Source: Maricaulis sp. (GTDB lineage Bacteria > Pseudomonadota > Alphaproteobacteria > Caulobacterales > Maricaulaceae). Taken from it: 64,000 nucleotides of DNA. Below the pieces are notes generated by a model that worked only from the letters and a program-made list of their open reading frames with translations, had not been told where the DNA came from and made no database searches. Shown in pieces: positions 8,837-17,880 of the stretch. The stretch lies in NCBI RefSeq assembly GCF_030149235.1, contig NZ_JASBRW010000024.1:1-64000 (forward strand), given 5' to 3'. Every line of letters starts with the position of its first letter. The first letter of the stretch is position 1. A program made the translations under genes and the position numbers.

Positions 8837-9153
8837 CCGTCTTTCAGCCGTATCTCACCATCCACCACGTCAATGGCGACCGGCGTCAGGCTGTCATCAG
8901 CGGCCGGTCCACCCGTGCAAATGCCGGTCACGGCATCGAAGCTGGCGCCGTGCACCGGGCATACGATCTGCGTCCCGCCATGCACCAGAACCCGCCCGTC
9001 CGGCAATCCCAGCGGCAGGTTTGCGTGCGGGCAGCTATTGCGCCAGGCAAACGCGTGGTCCCCGCGCCGTACAATCAACAGGCCTTCCGGCCCGGGCGGC
9101 ACGACCTTGCCCTTGCCGTCTTCGATATCGTCCAGCCGGCACAGAACGGTCAT
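8833..9153 (-). CDS. Rieske [2Fe-2S] ferredoxin-like protein
   Basis: This 106-aa soluble protein carries one Rieske domain. The two cluster motifs are CPH (Cys41, His43; SCPHANLPLG) and CPVH (Cys65, His68; CPVHGASFD). It has no signal or membrane helix, so it is a cytoplasmic electron carrier or an assembly/quality protein like those near oxygenases. The start at 9153 is fixed by its ATGA overlap with the yciI-like gene. It is the last gene of the tsaD-gpsA-yciI unit. Confidence 0.85.
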   Translation of the reverse strand: MTVLCRLDDIEDGKGKVVPPGPEGLLIVRRGDHAFAWRNSCPHANLPLGLPDGRVLVHGGTQIVCPVHGASFDAVTGICTGGPAADDSLTPVAIDVVDGEIRLKDG

Positions 9154-9446
9154 GCACCGGTGCCTTCCGGTGCATTGATCACCCATTTGAACGGGGCGGC
9201 CTCGACACTGTCGAACAAGCCGGCCTTGGCGTAAGGGTCCTGCTTGAGCCAGGCATCGAGCTCGGCCCGGTCGCCCATTTCCACGATCAGCAGGGATCCA
9301 GCTGGCTTGTCACCGCCATCAAGCCAGGGGCCGGCCGCCTTGATCCGGTCACCGGCCTCATGCAGCCAGTCGAGATGAGCCTGACGATTGGCCAGGCGCA
9401 GATCCAGCGCTCCGGCCTTGTCGCGGGTATGGATCACGAACAGCAT
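9150..9446 (-). CDS. YciI-family protein
   Basis: A 98-aa YciI-like dimeric alpha/beta-barrel protein: [28 protein letters not shown] at the N-terminus with the conserved R-x-x-HLxWL helix, then LIVEMGDRAELDAWLKQDPYAKAGLFDSVEAAPFKWV, the usual C-terminal DPy...aGlf pattern. The biochemical role of the family is unclear. The ATG at 9446 overlaps the gpsA stop (TGATG); a GTG one codon earlier is also possible. Confidence 0.8.
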   Translation of the reverse strand: MLFVIHTRDKAGALDLRLANRQAHLDWLHEAGDRIKAAGPWLDGGDKPAGSLLIVEMGDRAELDAWLKQDPYAKAGLFDSVEAAPFKWVINAPEGTGA

Positions 9447-10444
9447 CACACATGCTCCAGGGTGAAGGGACGGGACAGGAGGGTCTCGATGGCCTCCTCG
9501 ACGCTGGAGCGACCGGCCAGGATGGCGTCGATGGCCTGACAGATCGGCATATCGATCCCGTGCCGCTGCGCCAGCGCGACGACGGCGGGGGCGCTTGCCA
9601 CGCCTTCGGTCACTGCCCGGCGTTCAGCAAGAATATCATCGAGGTGGACGCCGCGCCCCAGCGCCATCCCGCAGGACATGTTGCGCGATTGCGGCGACGA
9701 ACAGGTCAGGACCAGATCGCCCAGGCCGCACAGACCGGCCAGCGTTTCGCGTTCCGCACCGAGGGCCAAACCCAGGCGGGTCATCTCGGCAAAACCGCGC
9801 GCGATCAGGGCCGCGTGGGCTGACTTGCCAAGACCGCGTCCTTCAGAAATTCCGCAGGCGATCGCCAGCACGTTCTTCACCGCACCGCCGACCTCCGCAC
9901 CGATCAGGTCATTGACGAAATAGGGCCGGAAACGCGGCGTCCCCAGCGCATCAATCAGACCGGCACCCACCGCCTCGTCTTCACAGGCCAGCGTTACCGC
10001 AGTCGGCAGGCCCTTGGCCGTGTCGATGGCAAAGCTAGGCCCCGACAACACGGCCGGCAGAGCCGACGGGATGGTCTCCGCCAGCACATCCGTCATCATC
10101 GACAGGGAGGATTGCTCAATTCCCTTGGCACACAGGACAATCGGCACGCCGGAGGGGGCAAAGGGCAGGAAACTCTCGAGGACGCGGCGCAGATGCTGCG
10201 CCGGCGCCACGGCGAGAATGGCATCGCAGGCATCGAGATCGGCCATCGCCGTGGTCGCCTCGATGGCGCCATGCAGCTCCACTTCGGGTAGGTAGATCGA
10301 GTTGTAACGCGTGTTGTTGATGGCGTCGGCGACATCCTGCTCATAGGACCAGAGAAGCACGTCGCGCCCTGCGCTGGCCGCCGTCTGCGCCAGGGCTGTT
10401 CCCCAGGCACCGGCGCCGATTACACCAATCGTTTCATACTGCAT
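9446..10444 (-). CDS. gpsA: NAD(P)-dependent glycerol-3-phosphate dehydrogenase
   Basis: GpsA makes sn-glycerol-3-phosphate from dihydroxyacetone phosphate for phospholipid synthesis. The 332-aa protein starts with the Rossmann motif [13 protein letters not shown] (GxGxxG), has LSGPSFA in the middle, the catalytic-lysine segment [20 protein letters not shown] and the signature [16 protein letters not shown]. Length and motif order are normal. Its start codon overlaps the tsaD stop (TGATG), so the four genes from tsaD to the Rieske protein form one tightly coupled unit. Confidence 0.95.
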   Translation of the reverse strand: MQYETIGVIGAGAWGTALAQTAASAGRDVLLWSYEQDVADAINNTRYNSIYLPEVELHGAIEATTAMADLDACDAILAVAPAQHLRRVLESFLPFAPSGVPIVLCAKGIEQSSLSMMTDVLAETIPSALPAVLSGPSFAIDTAKGLPTAVTLACEDEAVGAGLIDALGTPRFRPYFVNDLIGAEVGGAVKNVLAIACGISEGRGLGKSAHAALIARGFAEMTRLGLALGAERETLAGLCGLGDLVLTCSSPQSRNMSCGMALGRGVHLDDILAERRAVTEGVASAPAVVALAQRHGIDMPICQAIDAILAGRSSVEEAIETLLSRPFTLEHV

Positions 10445-11577
10445 CAGGCTTTAGGTCCTTTTCGTCCCGATCCAATGGCAGGGTCCAGCTTGGCCGAGCT
10501 GGCGTCCAAAGGCCAGCGCGCCCGCGCCGGCGCATCCAACCCATCTGTCTGACCCCGTGCAAGATGCTCCAGGCCAGCCAGGGCGATCATCGCCGCATTG
10601 TCCGTGCACCACTTCATTGGAGGCGCGATCAGCTCGAACCCTTCCGCAGCGGCTGTTTCAGACAACATCGACCTTACGGTGCCATTGGCCGCCACGCCGC
10701 CGGCGACGATGAAGGGCGCAGGCCCGATCACACCGGGATACCGCTCCCTGAACAGGCTCATCGCGCGTTTCGATCGTGCTGCAAGCGCACGGGCAATAGC
10801 CTGCTGCACTGATGCCGCCAGATCCGCCTTTTCCTGCTCGCCCGGCTGCTCAAGCCCGTCCCAGATCTGCCGCGCTGCCGTTTTCAGACCGGCAAAGGAA
10901 AAGTCGCAACCGGGCTTGGTCTTCATCGGGACCGGCAGATCGAAACGGCTGGCATCACCGCGCGCCGCGCAACGCTCGAGAGCGGGCCCGCCCGGGAAGC
11001 CTAGCCCCATGACCTTGGCTGTCTTGTCGAAGGCTTCGCCGGCGGCGTCATCTATCGTTGAACCCAGGCGGTGATAGACACCCACATCCTCGGCGATGAG
11101 CAATTGCGTATGCCCGCCGGACACCAACAGTAGGAGATAGGGAAACTCCGCGCTCTGCGACAAGCGCGGTGACAGGGCATGGCCCTCTAGGTGATTGACG
11201 GCGATCAGGGGCTTGCCTGCGCCCAGCGCCAGCCCTTTCGCCGTCATCAGGGCCGCCATCACGCCACCGATCAAACCCGGCCCGGACGTCGCCGCTATGC
11301 CATCCATGTCAGCCAGAGTCAGACCGGCTTCCTGCAGGGCCGCGGCCGCCAGCCCGTCAATGGCCTCGGCATGAGCGCGCGCGGCAATCTCCGGCACCAC
11401 CCCGCCAAACGGTGCGTGTGCCTCGGTCTGGCCCAGCACGAGATCGGCAAGAACCTCCACCTCGCCCGTGGCATGACGACGCAGAATCGCCGCAGCCGTC
11501 TCGTCACAGCTGGACTCCAGGCCGAGCACGGTGAGCGAGCTTGCTTGCGTCTTGGGGGAAGGGGGGGCTAAGTCCAT
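10444..11577 (-). CDS. tsaD: tRNA N6-threonylcarbamoyladenosine synthase subunit TsaD
   Basis: TsaD transfers threonylcarbamoyl to A37 of ANN-decoding tRNAs, with TsaB, TsaE and TsaC. The 377-aa protein has the ASKHA signature [15 protein letters not shown], the metal-binding [10 protein letters not shown] (HxxxH), [10 protein letters not shown], and the C-terminal [12 protein letters not shown]. The extra 15 N-terminal residues are unusual but no better start with a ribosome site was found. The ATG at 11577 overlaps the hemC ATG on the other strand. tsaB/tsaE are not in this window. Confidence 0.93.
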   Translation of the reverse strand: MDLAPPSPKTQASSLTVLGLESSCDETAAAILRRHATGEVEVLADLVLGQTEAHAPFGGVVPEIAARAHAEAIDGLAAAALQEAGLTLADMDGIAATSGPGLIGGVMAALMTAKGLALGAGKPLIAVNHLEGHALSPRLSQSAEFPYLLLLVSGGHTQLLIAEDVGVYHRLGSTIDDAAGEAFDKTAKVMGLGFPGGPALERCAARGDASRFDLPVPMKTKPGCDFSFAGLKTAARQIWDGLEQPGEQEKADLAASVQQAIARALAARSKRAMSLFRERYPGVIGPAPFIVAGGVAANGTVRSMLSETAAAEGFELIAPPMKWCTDNAAMIALAGLEHLARGQTDGLDAPARARWPLDASSAKLDPAIGSGRKGPKA

Positions 11578-12592
11578 GCCTCTGTCGATAACCTTCTCTC
11601 CGGATCATCGCAACGTGTCTCAGCCGTCCAGCCCCTTGGCCAGCCCCATGGCCATCGCCACCCGCAAATCCCCGCTCGCCCTGGTCCAAGCCCGGCATGT
11701 GCAGGACTTGCTGGCGCGGCATCATGGCGTCGACCCGGCTGACAAGGATGAGGCATTCCCGATCCTCGGCCTGGTCTCGACCGGCGACAGGATCCAGGAC
11801 CGCACCCTGATCGAGGCGGGCGGCAAGGGCCTCTTTACCAAGGAAATCGACGAAGCCCAGCTCGATGGCCGCGCCGCCTTTGCCGTGCATTCGATGAAGG
11901 ATGTGCCGACACAATTGCCCGAGGGGCTGATGCTGGGTGCCATTCTGGAGCGCGCAGATCCGCGCGACATGCTGCTGGCCAGCGGTGGCGAGACCCGCCT
12001 CGCCGACCTGCCTGAAGGCGCCGTCCTCGGCACTGCCAGCCTCCGGCGTCAGGCCCAGGCACTCGCCGCGCGTCCGGATCTCAAAGTCGTGCCCCTGCGC
12101 GGCAATGTCGACACACGCCTCGGCAAGCTGCGCGAGGGTGAAGTCTATGCCACCTTCCTGGCGCGCGCCGGGCTCAAGCGTCTCGGCCGCAGCGAGGCCG
12201 AATCGCAACCGCTGGAACCGGGTGAGATGCTTCCGGCAGTCGCCCAAGGGGCGATTGGAATCACAGCATGCACGCAGGACGGGTCGGCACAAGACCTGCT
12301 CAAGCCTCTCAATCACAGCCCGACCGAGCTGAGCATTGCGGCCGAAAGAGCCTTCCTGGCAAGGCTAGACGGATCTTGCCGCACACCGATCGCGGCCTAC
12401 GTGCATATTGAATCCATGGATTTCACCGGCGAAGTCTTGAGTCCTGCCGGAGACATCCGGTGGCGTAAGACGATGACGTTCGACATGCGTGACATGACCA
12501 TGAGCAAAGCCGTTGAGGCGGGCCATGCGCTCGGCGAAGCGGTCAAACAGGAGGCGGGCCCTGCTTTGCAGAGCGCCCTGAAACTCACGTGA
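11576..12592 (+). CDS. hemC: Porphobilinogen deaminase (hydroxymethylbilane synthase)
   Basis: HemC joins four porphobilinogens into hydroxymethylbilane for heme synthesis. Motifs: ATRKSPLALVQA (substrate site), VHSMKDVPT, GTASLRRQAQ, LRGNVDTRL, and DGSCRTPIAAY, whose Cys carries the dipyrromethane cofactor. The start at 11576 has a G-rich ribosome site but gives about 24 residues before the family start; ATG at 11648 (MAIATRKS) is an alternative without a clear Shine-Dalgarno. The stop overlaps hemD (GTGA). First gene of hemC-hemD-mic60-hemY-udk. Confidence 0.92.
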   Translation: MPLSITFSPDHRNVSQPSSPLASPMAIATRKSPLALVQARHVQDLLARHHGVDPADKDEAFPILGLVSTGDRIQDRTLIEAGGKGLFTKEIDEAQLDGRAAFAVHSMKDVPTQLPEGLMLGAILERADPRDMLLASGGETRLADLPEGAVLGTASLRRQAQALAARPDLKVVPLRGNVDTRLGKLREGEVYATFLARAGLKRLGRSEAESQPLEPGEMLPAVAQGAIGITACTQDGSAQDLLKPLNHSPTELSIAAERAFLARLDGSCRTPIAAYVHIESMDFTGEVLSPAGDIRWRKTMTFDMRDMTMSKAVEAGHALGEAVKQEAGPALQSALKLT

Positions 12593-13326
12593 CCGTGCTG
12601 ATCACGCGCGGCTGGCCCGGGGCGGAACAGACCGCCACCGGACTTCGTGCGATGGGTATCGACCCGATCATCTGTCCGGTCATGGACGTCAATTTCCGCG
12701 CCAAGATCGATGCTGATCTCTCGGACGTGCAGGCCTTGGCCTTTACCAGCGCCAATGGTGTGCGGTCCTGGGGCCCGCGCCGTCCCGAGCGCGACCTCCC
12801 CGTATTCACCGTCGGCAATGCGACAGCCGAACTCGCTCGCAATATCGGCTTCAAGAAAGTCCACTCGGCGCGCGGCGACGTCGAGGATCTCGGCAAGCTG
12901 ATCAAGCGCAAGCTGCGCCCGTCCGGCGGCTCCATCCTGCACATCCGCGGCATCCACACGGCCGGCAATCTCGCCGGCGATCTGCGCAAGGACGGCTACA
13001 CCGCCCGCGAGGCGATCGGCTATGGCACCGTTCCGGTGGATGTGCTCAGCGAGGAAGCCATCGCGGCGATCATTTCCGGGGCACCGGTCCAGGTGCTGAT
13101 CCATTCTGGGCGCGGCGCCAAGACCTTCCTCGATCTGGCGCGCAAATTCGGGCTGCATCACTGGCTTGGCTCTGTGACGGCGCTCGGGATTAGCGAGAAA
13201 GCGCTCAAACCGCTGGAAAATGCCGGTTTCGCCGACCTGATAGCGGCACGCGAACCCAATGAGCAGGCGCTTTTGGGCCTGCTTGGCGAACCCATGCAAC
13301 TGGTCAGCGCTGGCAACGCGTCCTAA
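12589..13326 (+). CDS. hemD: Uroporphyrinogen-III synthase
   Basis: HemD closes hydroxymethylbilane to uroporphyrinogen III. The 245-aa protein has the usual low sequence conservation, but the N-terminal VLITRGWPGAEQTATGLRAMGIDP, the LAFTSANGVRSW segment and the C-terminal VTALGISEKALKPLENAGF match the family. The GTG start overlaps the hemC stop by 4 nt, which together with position makes the call secure. Confidence 0.88.
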   Translation: MTVLITRGWPGAEQTATGLRAMGIDPIICPVMDVNFRAKIDADLSDVQALAFTSANGVRSWGPRRPERDLPVFTVGNATAELARNIGFKKVHSARGDVEDLGKLIKRKLRPSGGSILHIRGIHTAGNLAGDLRKDGYTAREAIGYGTVPVDVLSEEAIAAIISGAPVQVLIHSGRGAKTFLDLARKFGLHHWLGSVTALGISEKALKPLENAGFADLIAAREPNEQALLGLLGEPMQLVSAGNAS

Positions 13327-13359
13327 GGTGTTTCGGTAGCAACCGAATCATACTCCGGC

Positions 13360-14670
13360 ATGGCGTCGAACAACGAACATCTTGATCCTGAACCCGTAGA
13401 TGCGGAGTTTGAACCGGCGGACATCGAGGCGCCGGCAAAATCCGCTCGCCCCGGCTCCACCACACTGATCTCCGGCTTTGTCGCCGCGACGCTCATCGGC
13501 GGCGCCCTGGGGGCCTGGGGTAGTCAGTTCTTCGCGCCGGAACAGCAGGCCGATGACGGCGCCGCCGCCGAACGCGCGGCACTGACGCAACACCTGACCG
13601 GGCTGGAAACCCGCATCACCGCGATCGAGGCCGAGGACCCGGCCCGCGTCGCCCAGGCCACGGTCGGCGAGGCGGTGCTCGACCTCGAAAATCGCATCGG
13701 AGCGCTGGAAAGCCTGCCGCCGGGGACGACGGATCTCAGCCCGCTGGAGGGCCGCATTGCCGCGCTTGAAGAGGCGCCGGCACCGGTCGCCGGGGACAGT
13801 TTCGACACCTCACCGCTGGACGCGCGCATCGCCGCGCTCGAGGGCGATCTCGATAGCCTGGAAAGTACGGCCAGCAGCGCACTTGAAGCCGCGCAGCAAG
13901 CCGCAAGCAGCGCCATTGATCCGTCGATCCTGCAAAACCTGATCGAGCGGATCGCCGCCCTGGAAAGCTCAACTGACCAGCCCGGCTCGCCCGCGATCGA
14001 CAACAGCCCGCAAATCGCCGCGCTAGAAGCCCGCATCGCCGTGCTGGAAACCGCCTTGTCAGAAGCCCGTTCCGTCGCGGACGCGGCGCAGACGGCAGCG
14101 AACAGCGCGCAAACCACGGCCGATGATGCGGCCCGAACGGCGGCCACATCCTCTCAGTCGAGCAGTGACGCTGATCGACAGCTCGCCGCCCGCGCCCTGG
14201 CCCTGACCGCCTTGCGCGACATGGCCGCGACCGGAACGCCGTTTGAAGCCGAGCGCGCCGCCTTGGCCCGGCTCTGGCGGGGCCAGCCGGATCTCGCAAC
14301 CCTCGCCGGATACTCCCGCGCCGGCGTGCCGGATCTCGATACGCTGAGCGATGACTTCCCGGCCGCCGCCATCCGCGAAGCCGCCGGTCCGGGCCGGATT
14401 TTCTTCGGCCTGATCGAGGTGCGTGATGTGAGCGGTGGAAGCGACGGCGACAACCCGCTGGCCCTGACCGCGCTCGCCGAGACCCGTCTGGGTGAACGCG
14501 ATCTCACTGCAGCGGTCAGCCTGACCGAGCAGCTGGAAGGCGATGCCCTCGCCGCCGCGCAGGACTGGCTCATTGCCGCCCGCGCCCGGCTCGCCGTGGA
14601 TGCTGCCATTACCCGCCTGCGCCAGGCCCTGGCCGAGGACGCGGCCGAACTCGGAGCCGATCCCTCATGA
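13360..14670 (+). CDS. Alphaproteobacterial Mic60/mitofilin-like inner-membrane protein
   Basis: The 436-aa protein has a short acidic cytoplasmic N-terminus, one transmembrane helix (about 34-55, LISGFVAATLIGGALGAWG) and a long periplasmic coiled coil. The coil shows recurring I-A-A-L-E heptads (RIAALE, RITAIE, RIGALE). A compact C-terminal domain (about 290-430) corresponds to the mitofilin signature. The family is the bacterial ancestor of mitochondrial Mic60, which shapes membrane invaginations, and in alphaproteobacteria it is typically encoded within the heme operon as here. It overlaps hemY by ATGA. Confidence 0.8.
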   Translation: MASNNEHLDPEPVDAEFEPADIEAPAKSARPGSTTLISGFVAATLIGGALGAWGSQFFAPEQQADDGAAAERAALTQHLTGLETRITAIEAEDPARVAQATVGEAVLDLENRIGALESLPPGTTDLSPLEGRIAALEEAPAPVAGDSFDTSPLDARIAALEGDLDSLESTASSALEAAQQAASSAIDPSILQNLIERIAALESSTDQPGSPAIDNSPQIAALEARIAVLETALSEARSVADAAQTAANSAQTTADDAARTAATSSQSSSDADRQLAARALALTALRDMAATGTPFEAERAALARLWRGQPDLATLAGYSRAGVPDLDTLSDDFPAAAIREAAGPGRIFFGLIEVRDVSGGSDGDNPLALTALAETRLGERDLTAAVSLTEQLEGDALAAAQDWLIAARARLAVDAAITRLRQALAEDAAELGADPS

Positions 14671-16157
14671 TCCGCCTCATCCTCGCCGTTGCCTTCGCCA
14701 TTTTCACCGCCGTGCTCGGTGCCTTCCTGGCGCTCAATCCGGGCCGGGCCAGCTTCGAATTTCTCGGCATCCAGACCGAGATGCCTTTCGTGCTCGCCGC
14801 CGGCGGTATCATCGTCTTCGCCTTCCTGATGGTCGTGGTCTGGTGGGCGATCTACATGGCCTGGTCCTCACCGGACAAGCTGCGCAATTTCGTCACCCGC
14901 CGCCGCCGTGAACAGGGATATGACGCGCTGGAAAAAGCCCTGATCGCCTCGGCCGCCGGAGATGGCGAAACCGCCGTGCGCCAGGCCGCCCGCGCCGATG
15001 CCCTGCTTGACCGTCCGGCCCTGTCCCGTCTGCTCGCCGCCCGCGCAGCTGAAGCGGCCGGCAATATCGACGGCGCCCAGGCGCATTATGAAGCGCTGCT
15101 GGAGGACAACCGGACCCGGGTCATGGCCCGGCGTGGCCTGGCCCAGCTGGCGCATGAGCGCGGCGACCACAACGCTACCGCGGAGCACGCCCAGGACGCG
15201 TTTAATCGGGCCAAGGGCGCACGCTGGGCTTTTGAGGCCCTGTTTGATGCGCAGATCGCCCAGGGCCGCTGGGAGGAGGCGCTCGACACGCTTAATGAAG
15301 CCGAGCGCCGCAAGCAGATGGCACCGGACCGGCTCCTGCGCCGCCGCGCCGTGATCATGACGGCGGCGGCTAACAAGCTGGAAGAAGACCAGCCGGAACG
15401 TGCTCGCGACCTGGCGGAGGCCGCGACCCGCGCTGCACCCGACTTTGCTCCGGCCGCAACGCTGGCCGCGCGCCTGCTCACCGCTGGCCGTCGCTTCAAG
15501 AAGGCCTCGGACGTGCTCGAGGCGAGCTGGACCGCCGCCCCGCACCCGGTCACCGCACGGGTCTATCGCGAACTGCGCAAATCCGACACGCGGAGCAAAC
15601 GCCAAGAACGCCTCAAGACCCTCGCAGACCTGCAGCCGGAACACCGCGAGAGCCAGTTGATCCGCGCCGAGATCGCGCTGGATGAGGGCGAAAGCGCCAC
15701 CGCCGAAAGCCTGCTGAAACCGCTCCTCGAGGAAGGCGCACCCAGCGCTCGCCTGTGCGCCCTCGCGGCCCGTCTCGCCCGACTCAAGGATGAGGACGAA
15801 CAGGCCCGCCGCTGGATGACACGCGCCGCCCATGCCTCGGTCGAGGCCGACTGGAGCGATATGGACGAGGACGGCCGCCCCTTCCCCTATACCGAAGATG
15901 ACTGGAAACGCATGGTCTATGTCTTCGGCGATGAAGCCCGCCTGATCCACCCGCGCTATGAACGCTATGAAAGCGCTGCGGAGGCGGTGCCGGAAACCGC
16001 ACTGCTGGAAGCCCCGCGTGCCAAACCCGCTTCCGGCGGGGTGACACCGGGCAGTGGAACCCAGTATTTCGAAGCGCCACGCCAGCCGGATGATCCCGGG
16101 ATCGAGACCGATGGCGATGACGAACTCAATGGCGAGGATGCGGGACGCGCCGCATGA
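14667..16157 (+). CDS. hemY: HemY-domain TPR membrane protein
   Basis: This 496-aa protein has two N-terminal membrane helices (about 3-22 and 40-66) with the HemY_N pattern between them, followed by TPR-like helical repeats in which Ala/Leu/Arg-rich helices of about 34 residues recur to about residue 410. The C-terminal 70 residues are Pro/Gly-rich and disordered. This is the HemY of heme operons, not protoporphyrinogen oxidase HemY of Gram-positives; its exact function is unsettled. It overlaps mic60 and the uridine-kinase-like gene by 4 nt each. Confidence 0.85.
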   Translation: MIRLILAVAFAIFTAVLGAFLALNPGRASFEFLGIQTEMPFVLAAGGIIVFAFLMVVVWWAIYMAWSSPDKLRNFVTRRRREQGYDALEKALIASAAGDGETAVRQAARADALLDRPALSRLLAARAAEAAGNIDGAQAHYEALLEDNRTRVMARRGLAQLAHERGDHNATAEHAQDAFNRAKGARWAFEALFDAQIAQGRWEEALDTLNEAERRKQMAPDRLLRRRAVIMTAAANKLEEDQPERARDLAEAATRAAPDFAPAATLAARLLTAGRRFKKASDVLEASWTAAPHPVTARVYRELRKSDTRSKRQERLKTLADLQPEHRESQLIRAEIALDEGESATAESLLKPLLEEGAPSARLCALAARLARLKDEDEQARRWMTRAAHASVEADWSDMDEDGRPFPYTEDDWKRMVYVFGDEARLIHPRYERYESAAEAVPETALLEAPRAKPASGGVTPGSGTQYFEAPRQPDDPGIETDGDDELNGEDAGRAA

Positions 16158-16786
16158 CCCAGACCTGCCGCCTGATCGCTATCACCGGAGGCTCCGCCTC
16201 GGGCAAGTCGCGCCTGTCACAGGCGCTGGCCCAGCATTTCGCCCATGAGGGCAGCTATGTCCTGGCGGAGGATGATTACTATGTCGACGCCGGCAATATG
16301 CCCGACTTTAACCCCTCCGCTTTCAATTTCGACGAACCAGCCGCCAAGGATCACGCCCTGCTCGGCGAACATCTTGGCCATTTGCGCCAGGGCCGCCCGA
16401 TCGCCCAGCCGGTCTATGATTTCGCCACCCATTGCCGTGCCGGGCACACGGTTGAACGCCACCCGGCCCCGGTTGTGATCGTGGAAGGCATGCACCTGCT
16501 CTGTGCCCCGGCCCTGCGCGAACACTTCCATTTCAGTGTCTATGTCTCGGCAGGCGACCCGCTGCGCCTGCAACGCCGCATCGCCCGCGATGTCGCCGAA
16601 CGCTCGCGCACCGAAGCCTTCGCCCGGCAACAGTTCGAGACCCATGTCCGGCCTATGCACGACCTCCATGTCGAGCCGCAAAAACCGCATGCCGACCTGA
16701 TCCTGGAAAACCGCGGCGCCCCCGATTTCGAGGCCCTTGTCCGCCCGGTTGTCGAGCACATTCGACGTCTCCAGCCCGCCGTGTGA
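16154..16786 (+). CDS. udk: Uridine kinase-like P-loop kinase
   Basis: The 210-aa protein has the Walker A motif GGSASGKS at residues 12-19, then DDYYVD (41-46) and the NFDEPAAKDHALL segment typical of uridine/cytidine kinases, which bind the nucleoside near these residues. PVVIVEGMHLL is the Walker B-like strand, and RLQRRIARDVAER is the lid. It probably salvages uridine or cytidine to the monophosphate. Its placement at the end of the heme operon, coupled to hemY by ATGA, is not explained by function. Confidence 0.8.
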   Translation: MTQTCRLIAITGGSASGKSRLSQALAQHFAHEGSYVLAEDDYYVDAGNMPDFNPSAFNFDEPAAKDHALLGEHLGHLRQGRPIAQPVYDFATHCRAGHTVERHPAPVVIVEGMHLLCAPALREHFHFSVYVSAGDPLRLQRRIARDVAERSRTEAFARQQFETHVRPMHDLHVEPQKPHADLILENRGAPDFEALVRPVVEHIRRLQPAV

Positions 16787-16878
16787 AATTCGCACCGCAA
16801 CGGGACTTGCCGCCAACCCCATTCGCGGTTAGTTTCCGCCGCCTCTCGGGCAGCGATTGGGCTGTCAGGGAATAGCGT

Positions 16879-16954
<76 letters not shown>

Positions 16955-17052
16955 TTTCTTCCCATTTCTTTGAATTCGTCCGGCCAATTTCCGCGAAAAC
17001 TGCGGCCGCGCAGTTGCGCTTGCGAAATCGTTGGTCCTCAAGGCGACAAAAC

Positions 17053-17787
17053 TTAGCTCGCCGACACATCTCCCTGCTCGAACCGCTCCAGCACCTCTTC
17101 AAGCTGCTCCTCGGTCTCGATGAATTGCTCATCTCCGCTGGGTAGCGGCTGGTCCTCCGGGATCAGGATGAGGACCAGGGGGTTAGGCTGCAGGTTCAGC
17201 ATCGCGCCTGACGCCAGGTCGATGCCGATCATGGCACCGCCAAAGAGGAGGCCGGTGGCCGCCCCGGCCGCGGCGAAGGACCCGGCTGAGGCCCCGGTTG
17301 TGACCGTGCCGAAAGTCGCTATCGTCGTGATCGCCGAGGACAGGCTGGACAGCAGTGCGGTCGACGCGACATAGGCACCGGTCGCAACAACCGCGCCACC
17401 CGCCACAGAAGCGCCCCGGCCCTCCGAGCCAAAGCCGCTCGTGATGTCGACCACGACCGGGTGATAGCCCTCCAGCGTCACGGTGACCTGGAACTCGGAG
17501 CGCCTCGAAACCTCAAACGCACACGGTGTGGCGGCGCAGCCATGGGTCTCACCAATAAAGGCCGCGAGCGCTTCGCTGTCGGACGGATCGATACGGTCGT
17601 AGGCGCGCTGGGACTCTCGGGTCAGCAAGTCCGTCGTCACCTGGGCACCCGGGGGTTCGCTGGCCACCTGGAAATCGGTATTGGGACCCCGGACCACCGT
17701 CGCGCAAGCGGTGACAGACAGGGCGCCCAAGAGGATTACGATCCGCGTCGCAAATTGTCTGATCTGGTCCAGTTCCATCGACATCAT
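17053..17787 (-). CDS. PEGA-like lipoprotein with glycine-rich membrane-type segments
   Basis: Starts at a cluster of Met codons (17787, 17784, 17778); none has a strong ribosome site. The signal ends with lipobox VTAC. Residues after it (DFQVASEPPGAQVTTD) match the start of PEGA-type surface domains, and CAATPCAFEVSRRSEFQVTVTLEGYHPVVVDI continues the fold. A long Gly/Ala-rich hydrophobic stretch follows (GGAVVATGAYVASTALL to GLLFGGAMIGIDLASGAM), then an acidic C-terminus. No enzyme motif is seen. The ORF-track start at 17868 precedes the signal and is unlikely. Confidence 0.55.
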   Translation of the reverse strand: MMSMELDQIRQFATRIVILLGALSVTACATVVRGPNTDFQVASEPPGAQVTTDLLTRESQRAYDRIDPSDSEALAAFIGETHGCAATPCAFEVSRRSEFQVTVTLEGYHPVVVDITSGFGSEGRGASVAGGAVVATGAYVASTALLSSLSSAITTIATFGTVTTGASAGSFAAAGAATGLLFGGAMIGIDLASGAMLNLQPNPLVLILIPEDQPLPSGDEQFIETEEQLEEVLERFEQGDVSAS

Positions 17788-17880
17788 CAGCCCATTCAAT
17801 GCCAGCCCAGTGCCGGCTAGAAACACGCTATCAGGTAGAGCAGCGCCTTGGGGGCGGGTCAATTCCAATCCGGCCGGCGC

